From positions 1,280,957 to 1,344,956 of the forward strand of contig NW_023998456.1 in the NCBI RefSeq assembly GCF_014805625.2: 64,000 nucleotides of DNA. Direction: 5' to 3'. The position numbers and the translations under genes were made by a program. The stretch comes from Glossina fuscipes (lineage: Eukaryota; Arthropoda; Insecta; Diptera; Glossinidae). How positions within the stretch are numbered: position 1 is the first letter of the stretch; each line of letters opens with the position of its first letter. This document shows, one piece after another, positions 1 through 13,158 of the stretch. The notes under the pieces are model-generated. The model did not search any database, had not been told where the DNA came from, and saw nothing but the letters and a program-made list of their open reading frames with translations.

Positions 1-1008
1 ATTAATTGTTACTATCCGCGGGCGGAGGTCAGCACACATGCGCTCAGGTCAAAAGCTAAGGTCGAAAGAAATTGAATAATCGCAATATCCTTTCCGAAGC
101 CGGCGGCGTTGCCAGCCGCTTAGCCGAATTCACGTGAAGACATTTCTAAACGTACTTAACTTACTCTTAAACATATTCTCAAGCAACAATGTGGTACTAG
201 AGGAGAAATGGCTTTGAAGTGACAAATATTTAAAGCCTTCAACAAATGGTTTCAACAAGACCTGCTGCAACTTCAGCTAGCACCTAGTGCACCTAGATTT
301 CATTAGGCATGTGCTACTCTTCAAATATGCCGTCTTAAGTAAGCCTAGGGTGGGTTATCCTTTGAGTGTATACTTTCGCTGCCATAGCTATATTTATCGC
401 CTCCCATATCCTCCCATATGGGGCCGTGCTAATATGCAAATTTATACGAGAAAATGCTTACGCTTACCAAGTAAGTTACCACTACATATTTACTAATATA
501 TAATTTTTATTTTTTTTTATAAGATGCGAATGCAAATAGGGCTCAATGAAAGATTCGTTTCACACCGAACATAATTTTTTTTGTTATGCTTGCTTTTACA
601 AAATGGGATTTCTTTTTCCTTTTACAATTTAAAATGATGTAGTAAAAAACCAACATCTGATGGGTTGTTCTTGGCAGTGGTTGTGACGCAAATACATTTT
701 TGTATGTTATGAGCAAATGCTTTCTTGCAGTTATTGAAATGAAAAGAAAAGCAATAAAATTAAATACTTTTAAGATTTTAATTAAATTTTTTTCATTTTT
801 TACATGACAGTATATGATTTTATTATATTCACTCTTTCTTTGAGCGAAACGAAGAAGAAATATTGTACCATTCGGATCAATGGAACACTTAAGGCGAAAA
901 ATCAACTTAACAAAATTGTTTTTCCACATAAGAGGCAGGAAAAAGTACTTGTGAAAGTTCAAAAGCCATAAACGCATTTATACCCACAATCATGGTTTGT
1001 ATTCATGC

Positions 1009-1041
<33 letters not shown>

Positions 1042-1870
1042 AATGAAAGCTTTAAACAATTATATATGTAAAGATCTCCGTGCGAATGCATCTATTCCTT
1101 GTGCTATTAACAATTATACTCGGTCTCATGAAATTGATATTCAAACTATTTGCACTGGAATGAGTGTACGACTTGATTTGGAAATTCAAGGCACTTGTGT
1201 GTACGTATAATAACAAACAAGTTCTTGGCAGCAGGTTGGGGAATATCTTCATTTCTATATCGCTTTGATTTCAGTTTTCAAATCCTTGTCGACGTCTAGT
1301 GAAAATTGCCAGTGTGGCATCATATGTACGCTTCGCATAAGAGAATTCAAAATTTATTCCATTCTTTTGTTATTTTAATCATTAAAATCTATTCATAAGA
1401 AAATTTATAAACAAGAAAGATATATGAAATGATGGATTTCCTTCTTTTCTTTTAAGTTAGTTTCCAAAAATATTGCATATACAAGCAAATATATAAATAA
1501 ACACATTTTTGAATATATTTAAATAATCATAAAACCATGAAATAATATTCAAATAGAAGAGAGAATATGTTATTTCACGCTTTATGACACTTCTCGAGGC
1601 ACTATAATAACGATGATTTTCTTCTTCTTCAGCTACATTCACGCAAGGTCACCATGGATTATTTATTGAGATCAATGGTTGATCCTATTCCTTAGACAAA
1701 CAGCTAACGACATTGTCGACCAATAAAGTTAATTTAGATAATTTTGGAAAAAAGACGAGTTCACAAGACTCTTTCGACACATTTCGCCGAAGACCTATCC
1801 CGAAAGATAGTGTGAATGCTCTTGTTGGGAATGGCTTAAGATCGATAGGTTTTCAACATACAGTGCTTCC
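1..1870. other. AT-rich region without recognisable gene
   Basis: No coding region could be supported here. A TA microsatellite lies at about 1009-1032. The longest open frame (minus strand, 543-977) is rich in Phe, Ile, Lys and Asn as expected from translated AT-rich DNA, shows no domain I recognise, and has no flanking splice or promoter signals that I can see. Confidence 0.6.
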
Positions 1871-1879
1871 ATCTCCAAA

Positions 1880-2420
1880 TCAGAATTTTTAGCGAAAGGA
1901 ATGCTTTATAAAGTACCTCACGGCCTCCTGAATACACATTTTCTTCACATAAAGGCAAAGTGAACTTTCATATCGACGTGCAATCATCCATGCAGCATCA
2001 CATACATCTTTGCCCTTTCCGCCATTTTCAATGTAAGATCGTTTGCAACTTGACTTTTTTTCACTCAGGGCAGTCACATCTGTTGTTGGTTTGCGGACTT
2101 GCAAGAGAAAAAGAGGGCAACCCAACTTTCTTTCAGAGAATACCGTAATTTAAAGTGAGACATGCAGTGGCCTCACCTACCGTAGCGTAGCATGTTTTTC
2201 TCAGCTTTTACAATTTTACTTAAAGGCCTATCATGGCATACCACTCTATCTCAGCTTCACACTCTCCGCCATCTATCGCAAGTTCTTTTTGAGAAAATAT
2301 CCCGTGTTGGAGTCAAACAGTGCGCCGTATTTGCTTTCGTTTTTTTTAGTAAATACTCTAAATCTGTATTTTACTGAACTTATCCCGACTTTCCAACTCC
2401 GCATATTACTTGCAGATATA
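1880..2420 (+). repeat. Diverged dispersed repeat, copy 1
   Basis: This block shares scattered but collinear similarity with 6450-7030. Examples are the stretches around 2238-2300 (ACCACTCTATCTCAGCTTC) against 6785-6830 (ACCTCTCTATCTAAGCTTC), and around 2380-2400 (TTATCCCGACTTTCCA) against 6985-7005 (TTATCCCGACTTTTCA). The similarity is interrupted by indels, so this is an old duplication or two members of one repeat family. I see no coding capacity and do not recognise the family. Confidence 0.5.
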
Positions 2421-2779
2421 TCCAAGAATCATCTGCTCCAGTGGTATGTCTTTTCATAACTACCAACAAATCTCATTTCGACGTCGAGAGACAGAGCGGA
2501 GAAAAGTACGCATTGTCACGTATTTGGTTTCACTTGAATCCCAGGGGACAATTTTGAGAGACATATTATATAGCCTGTTGCACATACCTTCACCCCAGTA
2601 GTTATTACTTTTCATTTGCATTGAATGGAACGTCGAGCCAACGTGTGTCAAATAAAGCTCAGCTTTATCAACTTTTAACTTCTTCTAGTTGATCGATCTT
2701 ATAATCATTATGACAGATTTAATATAACTTCTTTCCATACCCATCACTATAAGATGGAGGCATGCTCATTTTGTTTATT

Positions 2780-3440
2780 CCCATAACGTATGTAACGCTC
2801 AAAAGGAAGCTTAAGAGACGCTATAAAGTATATATATTCTTGATCAGCGTGAAATTCTAGGTTGATTTGGCCATGTCTGTCCGCCTGTGTGGTGTGTGTT
2901 GTTTGCGCTCTTCTGGTCGCAAAAATGAAGATATCAACTTTGAATTTGATAGAACATTGGAAGTTCTTGCACGCCGATTGGTGTTGAAGACGGGCCAAAA
3001 TGGTCAGAGCAGAAGCCCGAAATTGAGCGTAAATTAAACGTAGATCCGGTTTTTTTACCAAAAGTTGCTGGACTTTTGCTTGTTAATAAGGTAAAAAAGC
3101 TGAAATTTTCCACGTTCACTTTACGAAACACTATGCTCTTTACATCCAACAATGGGAGAAATCGACCATGCCCACCCAAAGTTACGAGTAATTGAATTTG
3201 AGATCTTTTGCTTATTTATCATAAGGCAAACAAGACAGAATGTTTAAAACTATTTTGTGCAATCTTTAAATGAAGATATATCATCTGCCGAAAAATGGAA
3301 TACGGTGGACACCGCCATTATTGTTTGCCTAGTAATACCCGCGATATGGGTATCAAATAAAAGAACTTGGACAGTGGAATGCGGAAAGCATAGTGGGTAT
3401 GGGTATGCGAGATTCGGTCCCCGCCGAATAAAACTTTCTT
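2780..3440 (+). repeat. Dispersed TGTCCGTC-type dipteran repeat, degenerate
   Basis: The sequence begins with a TATATATTCTTGATCAGCGTG-like head, then CATGTCTGTCCGCC, then a GTCGCAAAAATGAAGATATC block and a CACGCCGA block. Near 3400 is a tail resembling GGGTATGCGAGATTCGGTCC. This order is the usual layout of a short non-autonomous element (mini-me/DINE-1 type) dispersed in brachyceran genomes. The copy is diverged and its ends are uncertain. Confidence 0.5.
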
Positions 3441-4892
3441 ATTTGCTTCTATTGTTAAAGCAAAAAGGAAACAAAAAGAAAGAGTAAAAACGAAAACATG
3501 AGAATTAAAACTTAATTGATGCTTCAATCAAAGTCAAAAATAAAAGATAAATTGTTGTGATTTTTAATTGCATTCACTTACCACTGTCGAAGCTCATCAA
3601 ACTGAATACAATCAGTAGTGACGTACGAAAGAGGTTATGTAAAATTCCTTGAAACTGAATGCGAGCATTTAGATGCATGTTGATGATGGTAATATTCTGA
3701 TATTTTTATTAATTATGAATATAGATTTAGTTGTCTTGGATTAAGAGTTTTGCTTCTAATCAATTATCCAGGCATGATGAGAAACATTTTCGATTATTTT
3801 TCGTATTTCATACGGCGCCAATAATTAAGTTAAAAGCTAATGCGCAAGCACTTGAGAATAATTTATTGATATTTTAATAGCTTACGCTCGTATGCACATA
3901 CATAGAGAACACAGAGACACAAACACATACACACACACACATACACACACGCATATATAAAACATAAATTGGAATTATCCGCTTAGGCATATGGATTTAC
4001 CTACGTATTCTCATCTCTTATTTGCACTAACATTTTGAATTTATTTAGATTTTAGATCAAGTTTATATCGCTTTTTTCTTTTTTTTTTTATTTGAATAAA
4101 AAGTTATTTGTGATTTTATTTTTGTTTAGTTTCACACATGCGACAAACAAAGCAGCAATTTCGCGTACGATATAATTAAAATTGCATTTTTATAGAATAA
4201 ATACAGAGAGAGAGAGTCGTCATAGCATAAAAACAGCCAACAGATTAGTTTGAGATATCTATCCCTAGGCGCACGTAATTATTCTATGTCACTTTGGCTT
4301 TAATATGTTTTTCTTCTTTTTTTTTTTTTTTTGTTTTTATTTATTATTACGATTCATTTAATCAATTCTATGTTCATTCTATGTCCCACATAAGTAATAA
4401 TAGAACAGAATTTTTATCATTGATCGAACACCCGCAGATTATGTCTCGCTTTTCATTTACATAGCACTTCCATGCAGATATCATATATATGTATAAAATT
4501 CTTCTTTAAACCTATTGTTAAGTAGATGTTTACCGAAATATTTAAACTTGACATTACTTGGCTTTTATGCATTCATTTATTACATCTGAACGAATATTTG
4601 CTGCTGTTACGAAATCTTTTACGTTTACATAAACCATTATTATATTGCCCTTATATATATAATATATATAGTGCAAAAAGCGTTACAAACAAACAAAATT
4701 TTACAAACATAAAAACATGCCCAAACACCACCGCCGTTAAATTTACACATGTATATGTTATGCTGTAGGCAGAGATTTTGAACATATGTAAAAGTAAAAG
4801 GCAAGAAAAATTGCTTTCAAGATGAATATATTTGTAGCCATCCTACGAAATGAAAGCATATTATGTTTATGATCTAACTTATAACATATGGA

Positions 4893-4927
<35 letters not shown>

Positions 4928-6440
4928 TCAACTTATAATATATGGGTCCATATATACATATGTGTGTGGGTGTCATATATATATATATGTGTGTGTGCAA
5001 AGTACGTGTGTATGTTTGTGTGAAAGAGTGTAGGGGGAGAAAGAGGAGGATGCGTTAGTATGTATAGATATGTATACATATCCCCTTAGATACATATATG
5101 TTCTTGAGCAGCGTAAGATTCAGCCGAATCTGTTCGCCCATTCCCTCACCATTATTTTTAAATCCTAAGACATAACTAAACTAACAAACTTATCTTAACT
5201 AACCTGGATCTAACTACAGCCTCTAGAAGGCATGCAATTAAAATTTCGTACGATATCGGCAATTGTCATCCCAAGGTTTAAAAGGCCAAATATGGAAAGC
5301 CTACCTAAAAATATGCAATGTTTCAATTTCTATACCTTCTATGTGTGGTGTGGTGGATAACCCGAGGACTTTTTCTTTTCGCTTACACTTACCGTCATCA
5401 CTGTAGTCATTTTGTTATATTGATTTTAGCTCTTAAAATTACTGGTCGGGACATATATTAATTACGCCAGACATTGAAATTCAAAGTCAATTTTATTTTA
5501 CATATCTTCGATATCTTCGCTTCTTTATTCTATATTAAAATTCTTAAATCTTAGCATAAAACTGAAACTTAATTTATAGCCCAGCAGATACGATCACCAA
5601 TAATAAAATATATTGACTTAAATTTTCCTTCGGATATTTATTGCAGTTTTTTAAAATTCAGATAAAGTATGCACTGCTTTGCCCCGCAAACACCTGCACT
5701 ATTAGCAAAGAGCTATCTATTATGCTAAGTATCCGAAATTCGTTTTGTGTAATATTCTTTTTGTTTGCTTTTAACGCACAAATAATCTACACTGAAGAGC
5801 AGACGTGACCTTGGTTCGCCAAGAATTAATGTAGAAGCTTAACAATATGCGTTAAGAAGAAAAAGAAAATCATTAATCTAACGACAAAACAGCCAGTCCT
5901 TCTCTCCTCTTGGATTGATGAAAACAAAAAGCTTAGCCTTAGACGGTGATACGAAGATTTCGGTTCATTATAAGCCGTTGTCGCTTGCTTACACCTTACG
6001 AGGTGTACGTACGTGCATATGGATGTAGATGTGCACCTAAATACATAAGTGTACTTTATATGCGTACAGATATTTATATATACCTTGTAGAATGTCTGAT
6101 AGGTTCAGTAAATACAAAAAAATGCATACATACATATAAATGTTTGTATACAAATATACATTTATGCATACATATGTCCGTGTGTGCATTATATATATAT
6201 ATATATATTTATAATAGACTATAGAAATGTTTGCAACACCCATTAAGGTCATATATGTAATATGTATGTGTCTATATATATACATGCGCTCGTAGTATGC
6301 ATATATTATCTCGCTTAAATTTTTTTCTTGATCAAGAAAATTTACATGTGTACGCATGTATTTTCAATTGGTATCTAGTGTAAGAAAGGTGGCGCATGTT
6401 GTTGTTGTGAATGTGTTAAAATTGATTTTCACCATCAGCC
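3441..6440. other. Intergenic or intronic DNA with microsatellites
   Basis: No gene is supported. Visible features are a CA-rich microsatellite at about 3924-3950, a GA run near 4204, poly-T near 4318-4332, a perfect TG dinucleotide run at 4897-4924, further TA/TG runs up to 5030, and a TA run at about 6188-6209. Open frames here are made of these simple repeats. A weak copy of the TTCTTGAGCAGCGTA head of the dispersed repeat family lies at about 5101-5140. Confidence 0.6.
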
Positions 6441-6449
6441 TTCCCTTTT

Positions 6450-7030
6450 GCAAATCAGAATCCCTGGCGAAAGAAGGTCTAGCAAGCTACCTGAGGAAAT
6501 CTCAACAAGACATTGTGTTCACATTAAAGCAAAGTGGAGCTTGTAAAATATAACTTTTCATGCAATATCAAATATACCTTTCGCCTGTCTTTCATTTCTA
6601 ATGTGAGGTTTTTCGCAACGTTTCATCTGCTCCTTGTATCAGACTGAATGGATAACTAAACCTTCTTTCTGTCTTTCCTTTCGTATCATAGCTCAAAGTA
6701 AAATGTACACTACCCTTCACATATCTTAGTATGCTCTTCCGAGTGTGTCCAATTCAAAAAATCAAGTGAAGCGTCTAACACGGTATACCTCTCTATCTAA
6801 GCTTCGAAACATTCCGTCATCTGTGGCAGGGTCTTTTTTAAATATTTTTTTTAAAAATCTTTTCAAAAATTTTCTGTGTTGTACTGTAACGTTCGTCCGG
6901 TTGTTTAAGCTTTGCACTACCGATTTTGAATACTTGCTTTGGGTTGTTTCAGAGAATACTCCATATCAATATTTTGCTGGATTTATCCCGACTTTTCATC
7001 TACTGCAGTACTTCAGATTTTCGTAACTAA
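6450..7030 (+). repeat. Diverged dispersed repeat, copy 2
   Basis: This is the partner of the block at 1880-2420, matched in the same orientation by ACCTCTCTATCTAAGCTTC and TTATCCCGACTTTTCA. A 93-residue open frame crosses it, but it has no recognisable domain and its counterpart in copy 1 is broken, so I do not call a gene. Confidence 0.5.
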
Positions 7031-7679
7031 CACGATTAATCCCCACTTCAGCATAGAGACATAGGGCACAGTGTAGCAGTTATTGTAACATAAAAGAAAA
7101 ACCAAATCGTTAGGTAAACTCAATTGCTTTGCGATTTCACGAAAGAATTGCTTGCTTATATATTACATCGAATTGATACCATTCTCTGGGAATGTAAACA
7201 GCAATCGTCGATATTATTATCTAAAAGTCAGCAGAGAAAATATGGTCACAGAGTAAGTAAGCGGTGTTAATAATATCATACTTTTAGCATAGAAATGTTT
7301 GATTTTCATATTCCAACATGTTCATCCAACATTTATTGTAACTTGACCCTAAGAGGATAATTTTGAGGAAGAAAATTTGATGTCCGCACGCCGTTATACC
7401 CATTGAAAATATGAATTGTGAAGTACCAAATCTGAACGCCACAAATTCTATAAAGCAAATTCCTACACATAAAAGGCCAGGGTAGAGTTGACTTTGGTTA
7501 TTTCTAAGTATGATTTTACAGCGTCTTGAGAAATCGTCTAAAATCGTTAAAGCGACTCCTAAGGCATTATGAAATCCACGCAAAATGCCAATTGGATCTA
7601 TAATAAGGTTCAAGTGTGCAGGCAATCAGAGTAAGATTCGCTTGGTAGATCTAATTTCTTGACTTTTACACCCTAAGCC

Positions 7680-7910
7680 ACTTGTTCTACAAAGGTATAT
7701 TAAGTTTGTGCGAATGTGTTCAGCATTCACAAAAATAGATTGTCATAGCCTCAGCCCTCGTCGGTCCGTCTCTCTGGGTTAGTTTATTGCATTCAACCTA
7801 CAAGCTATCGTTTTTGGGATATTTCGGTAAAATTTCGCACGCCGACGTGTTGGCTATTGCACTGTATCAGCTACTTCCCATGTAACGCCTTATTTTGAAA
7901 TTTGGTATAT
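7680..7910 (+). repeat. Dispersed TGTCCGTC-type repeat copy
   Basis: The order of blocks is TATTAAGTTTGTGCGAATGT, then GTCGGTCCGTCTCTC, then ACCTACAAGCTATCG, then ATATTTCGGTAAAATTTCG, CACGCCGACGTG and CCCATGTAACGCC. The same order is present near 10.5, 14.3 and 17.8 kb. The rest of 7031-10440 shows no gene: it holds AT-rich DNA, a TA run at about 8790-8811 and long poly-T/poly-A tracts at 8945-9240. Confidence 0.55.
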
Positions 7911-10440
7911 GAGTAACTGTATGTTGGTGTAGATTATTTATTTGTTAGCAACAAAGTTTTAAAAATCTCGTATCATCCACAAAACGAAATAGTTCCATGT
8001 AAAATATCTAACCTTTCGATCGAAAATGTCAATTTTATCGGCTTTCACGCAAAAGGCTTCGATTTAAAAGCTTAGCGAGCAGTTAAAAAAGTAAAACATT
8101 TATATGGATTTACATAGTCTATCAGTTTTATCGTGCACGACGACCAAAGACCGCGGTAAGATATAATTAACGTACGATACTTAATCCTTTCAGTGATTTT
8201 CATCATTTTCAAGAGCAAGGTTTCAATTTGCACAAAATAAATCTTTTAACAAACGAACAGAGGCATTTATGCAAACCACACAGAATTCACTTAAAGTGTA
8301 AAAGTCATTAACAATTGACATACTTTGGTATATTGGCGACATCTAAAACAGTTAAACGATTTTGTATTTGAAATTGAATATATATTTATTTAACAGTCTA
8401 AAATATACTGATCCTTTATTAAATATACTCATATTCTTGACATTTAAGATAAATAGCTGCTGTTCTCCTCACAGTAAACTCCAACATTTTTTAGCGTACA
8501 TGGTGCTTACATATCAAGAAAGAGAAAGAGAAAGAAAAGGAGTGAAATACAAATTGAAAGTTAATCAGAAGCCGTGTCAATAACACCTCAGAGATTAAGT
8601 TAATACACAACTTGAATATACAAAGCTACCCTGAATTAAATTTAAAATTTCCTTAGCTCATTGTCTGTATTGCTAATAATGATTAAACACAAACCACTTA
8701 AACTATATACTTTCCACTTATTCTTGCATACGTGTTTATGCACAAATATGTTAATATATTGACTGCTATCCACGTGTTCTCATAAGCATATATATATATA
8801 TATATATATTATACATATGCTAGTATAGGTGCGTGTTCAGCAGCAACGTCGTCTCCGCAAAGTATGTAGACAAAAACAAGATATATATTTCATGTTACGA
8901 GCACACGCGCCAGAATAATCCAAACAAATGTGGGTATAAAGGCATAAAAAAAAAAAAGAAAAAAAAACAACGAAATAAATTAGTTTTAGTTTGACATTCG
9001 ACAAACGACAGACGACAGACACCACACGTATTATATTACCGTGAATTAAAACAAACCGAGTTTTTACTTGTTCGATGTTTTTCGTTTGTTTTTTTTATTT
9101 TTTATTTATTTTTTTGTTTGTTTTCTTTTTTATATTATTATGTTAAATGCCGTCGATTAAACTCTGCCCTAGTCGCTCTTATTGCGGTTCATTTTTTTTT
9201 TATGATTTTACTTTTAAGAAATTTTTTTTTTAATCCTGATTACAGTTGATTTTTATATATATTGTAAGGAATTCACACTTAATCGTTCCGTATCATCCGT
9301 ACCATATTGCGTCGCGGACAAAGTTGATCTGTTTCCTTCCCATTTAAAAGGGCAACTGACAGCAGCACCATTAAACCGTTACACTGACTAGTCAAAAAAT
9401 CCTGCAAAACTTTATATGCTTTTGAAAATTCTCTTAACTAAGAGAATTATTCAGTTATTCAGTTTGGTTAAGAGAAGACATACCATTCTCTCATTTATAA
9501 GATACAATTAAAAACAAAAATATCCCACACGTACAAAAAAGAAAAAACCTTCCATTCATTAAATCTTCATAACATTGCAGGAGTATATTGCATTCACTGA
9601 TAACGATTCAAATCAATCTATGGATAACTGTTGAATGCTTTTTCACCCTAAGCAATACGTTTGCCTTTTGCGAACACAAGTGCTTTTGATTTTCTTGTTT
9701 CTCACTCACTTACTGACCACTTTTAACCTCAACTAAATCCACAAACACAAGCGATTGCAATTTGCTACGTAAAGGCCATTTTTATTAGAGAAAGAATATT
9801 TGAGCGGCCACAGCGGAAAATAAATACGAAAACTACACTCATTTAACAGCCAGTATTTGTTTTCTAGTTGTTAGAGTTGGCAATTAAACGATCCCGTTAT
9901 TCACGTCATTGTGCACTTGATTATGCTGAGTACCGTCGAGTTACTCAGCGGTTAAACAAACTTTAACCCGATCGCTTGGGAAGTATTTTTTCGATTATTA
10001 GTATACATGACATTATATACGTGGCAGTCCTCTACTTGCTGTGCTCTAAAATTGCACTGAACTCTTCGATAACAGCAATTAATGTATTCGTGAAGATCCA
10101 GATGAATACGGAATCATATGGATTACACACTACAACTGTTTGCTTAAGGTAAGAATAGCTGATCGGTCCTATTTGCAGATTTGATCTGCAGCTAATAAAT
10201 TTTCATTTGCTGAATTGACTTGTAGCAACAAAAGAGAAAGAAAAGACAAACAGGGCATGGATAAATGGACATAAGCTAATGGAAATTTAAAAAAAAAAAT
10301 AAAAAAAGCTTTATAGAATACCTGCATGCTTATGGGTCTTACGAGGGAAAGATTATTTCACCTTTTCGTAGAGTCTAAATAATTATATGCAGATAAGAAG
10401 CGCTTGTGCAAGGTTATACGATACCTTACACCACTTGTAA
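7911..10440. other. Gene-free AT-rich stretch
   Basis: I see no supported coding region on either strand. There is a TA run near 8790, mixed poly-A/poly-T tracts at 8945-9240, and an ACGACAGACGACAGAC short repeat near 9003-9021. An RNA-only role (an intron or 3' UTR of a distant gene) cannot be judged from this window. Confidence 0.5.
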
Positions 10441-10760
10441 TAAAATAGTACGTTAGTTCGGATGTATGCAGTACAGCCACCAATTCAAATTGCTTTGCCG
10501 AATCGATCTAAGCCTCCCGTCTGTCCGCTTATCCGCCTTGTTTTCTTTTGTTGTTCTCTGTACGGATCGTAATTTTTGAGACATTTTCATGAAATTTAAT
10601 TGACATTTAATTTGTTCTATCCCATGGACGAACGCTGTCGAAAAAGATTCAGGTCGGACCACTTCCCATGTAACACTTTAGTAGTGTAGGGTATTTGATG
10701 GTGGCCCGCTTCCCACGATAGCCTTTTTCCGTTTTTTATATTCTTGGTTTTCGCCAGTAT
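10440..10760 (+). repeat. Dispersed TGTCCGTC-type repeat copy
   Basis: The blocks are GTTCGGATGTATGCAGTAC, GCCGAATCGATC, CCGTCTGTCCGC, TCGTAATTTTTGAGACATTT, CCCATGTAACACTTT and a terminal AGGGTATTTGATGGTGGCCC. The terminal block recurs as AGGGTATTTAATGGTGGACC near 17980, which marks one end of the element. Confidence 0.6.
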
Positions 10761-12880
10761 GCCTTCCAGTGTGTCATCCAGGCGCACACGATTTTTACCG
10801 GCGTCCGGCTGGAAAGGGGGCTGAGGGACTGAAATTCAAATATGTAATGATTCATAATAAAATAAACTATGCAAATTAATTTTTCCCCCAGGCCGCGGAA
10901 TATAGGTGCGCCCACATTACATCTAGGTCAACAAAGTAACTGGTGGAATCACAAAAATGCTTTTCCAAATTCAAGTGGTCTTTTTCATTGCCTTTCCCAT
11001 CTCATTCATTCATTTTATTCTCTTCATTCTCGAGGGGTTTTGTCTAAAGCTGGAACGGTTACCTTTTAAAATCGAGATCGCAAATTTATATACTTAACGT
11101 ATAACGTAATAACAGAGAGAGCGAGAAGAAATAGTCATTAATGCCAACAACTTCATCTCAAACTTACAATTTATTACCAGGGACGACACTGGAATTACTT
11201 CCAGCTTCATATTTATACAAGGCTCGTCTTAATGAGCTTACTTTTGGAAATACATTTGAATGAAAGGGAACACTTTTACTGAACTTGGAAACCGACAGAA
11301 AAGGCATTGTGCTGAAACTTTTCAGGAGGAGTTTGTTTGACAAAGCTGGCCCTTTCGAGGAGCTTATGGAAAAGCTCTAAGTGCCAAAGGAAAAATTTCT
11401 AATGTACAAAGAATTTTTTCCACGTTTACTGAAAGGGACAGCGCTTCTATAAAACTATTAGAAAAAAAAATGGTTACCTTAAAAATTTGTAGTGGCGTTC
11501 CAGCTACACATAACCTTAATTCTTCCTGATAAGGTTACAAAATGAATAACATACCAACTTTCAATGCATTTTTATTTAGATCACAAATGCATACGAATTT
11601 TACTATTCACGAGACAAGAGACACAATCAAGCGCAACGAGAGTTATTCAGTCGTGACATTAGAAGAAAAAAGTCGATTAAACTTCGCGCTGTGAAGCCAA
11701 ATTTTTTTTATAGATAAAACCTTTAAACAGAGTAAATAGATTTGTAGGCAAATATCTTCACGTTTGTAAGTAAAATTCGTCGTCCCAGAAATGGAAACAT
11801 AATAAGTGAGTGTTACGTAACAATATTCCTGATCGCCATGAATGATCGAATCGACTATGTCCTATGAAAATCGCGATTACGACCCCGAAAAAAAACAAAT
11901 GTTCAATAAAATAATAATTTTTGAATTTTTATTGAATGCAGGCTTCAAAATTGTGAACCATTTAGGCAATGACTTAAAGTTAAACATTAGAACTTTCCTT
12001 AATAACAAGGTTAAGCATAAAAGTAAAGGAAAAACAGGAAAAAGGGAAGGTACTCATCGGTTTTTATTCCGATAGTACGAATGATAGTTCCCGTGAAAAG
12101 AGCGAAAGAGAAAATTTTCATCTCAAACTTCGTATAAAATATATTCACTCATTCGGTTATCCACAATTATTTAGCCATTTAGTCACGCAAAATCTTAAAT
12201 ATCTCTAAAGGGGTTTTTTGGCATATACTTGAAAAATGATACAGGCGTTCTAGATGAATTATGTAATACAAGTTCCTTAAAGCGTTTGCTAGCCGATCAT
12301 AAATTGTTGTAGAATGTGCAAGGATTTCAATGTGGTACCGTTAAAGAAAGAGAATCCGATTTGTAATAACCCAGGGCAAGCTTTTAAAGTATTTCTTGTA
12401 ATCAACCACTAACTACAACTAAAGCTTTTACACTCTGCGTATGTCCGACAGTCTTAACCATTAAGTACATAAAGGCTTCATTTTCGGAAATATTGCCTGG
12501 GAAATATTCTGTGAACTACAGAACGCGTCAAGTGCGGCTGTCAATCGCACGCGTCTAAATAAGATACTATGCCAGGAAAAGCAAACTCAATAACAGAATT
12601 TTACTTCAGGGCAGGGAAAAGGGCAACATTCATAACATTGACAATGGGTTACCAGATTGAGTTTTAGTTTAATTAGTCTTTAGGATCTCTGCCTGCAATA
12701 TAATCTGACAAATGCAAATAAAAGCTTTGCTAATTATCTTATTATCCTTCATCAATAGCATGACATATCTTTAATAATATAATCCTTGTGATAGAGTTTC
12801 GTACTTCCTAACCATATTTCCTTATGTTGCAACGAGTATTTTTGGGTTGTATCGTGCTTTTTTACTTTGCCAGCATCTTT
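10761..12880. other. Gene-free stretch
   Basis: No coding region is supported. A 77-residue open frame at 11842-12075 starts in an unremarkable context and shows no domain. A purine-rich block at about 11230-11460 contains repeated AAAGGGA/GAAAGGGAC-like words, but I cannot define a repeat unit. Confidence 0.5.
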
Positions 12881-13158
12881 AAATGGCCTTGCTTAAGGTT
12901 CAGGACTACGATAGGATCACTTGTTATAAATAACTATATATGTACATAGACCCGATTAATCGCACCTCCATCAAATAAGTGTAACATCATATCAAGCAAA
13001 TATTCGCGCCTCAACTGTTAAATGGCCTTGCTTAAGGTTCAGGACTACGATAGGATCACTTGTTATAAATAACTATATATGTACATAGACCCGATTAATC
13101 GCACCTCCATCAAATAAGTGTAACATCATGTCAAGCAAATATTCGCGCCTCAACTGTT
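12881..13158 (+). repeat. 139-bp tandem duplication, two copies
   Basis: Copy 1 is 12881-13019 and copy 2 is 13020-13158. Reading them side by side I find one difference (CATCATATCAAG against CATCATGTCAAG). The unit begins AAATGGCCTTGCTTAAGG and ends CGCGCCTCAACTGTT. Such identity means a recent tandem duplication or recent homogenisation. The unit has no coding sense that I can see. Confidence 0.97.

Noticed and set aside
543..977. 144-codon minus-strand open frame
   Set aside because: Composition is that of translated AT-rich DNA, with no domain, splice or promoter support.
4526..6357. Open frames with Tyr/Ile/His/Thr repeats on both strands
   Set aside because: They are translations of TA and TG microsatellites.
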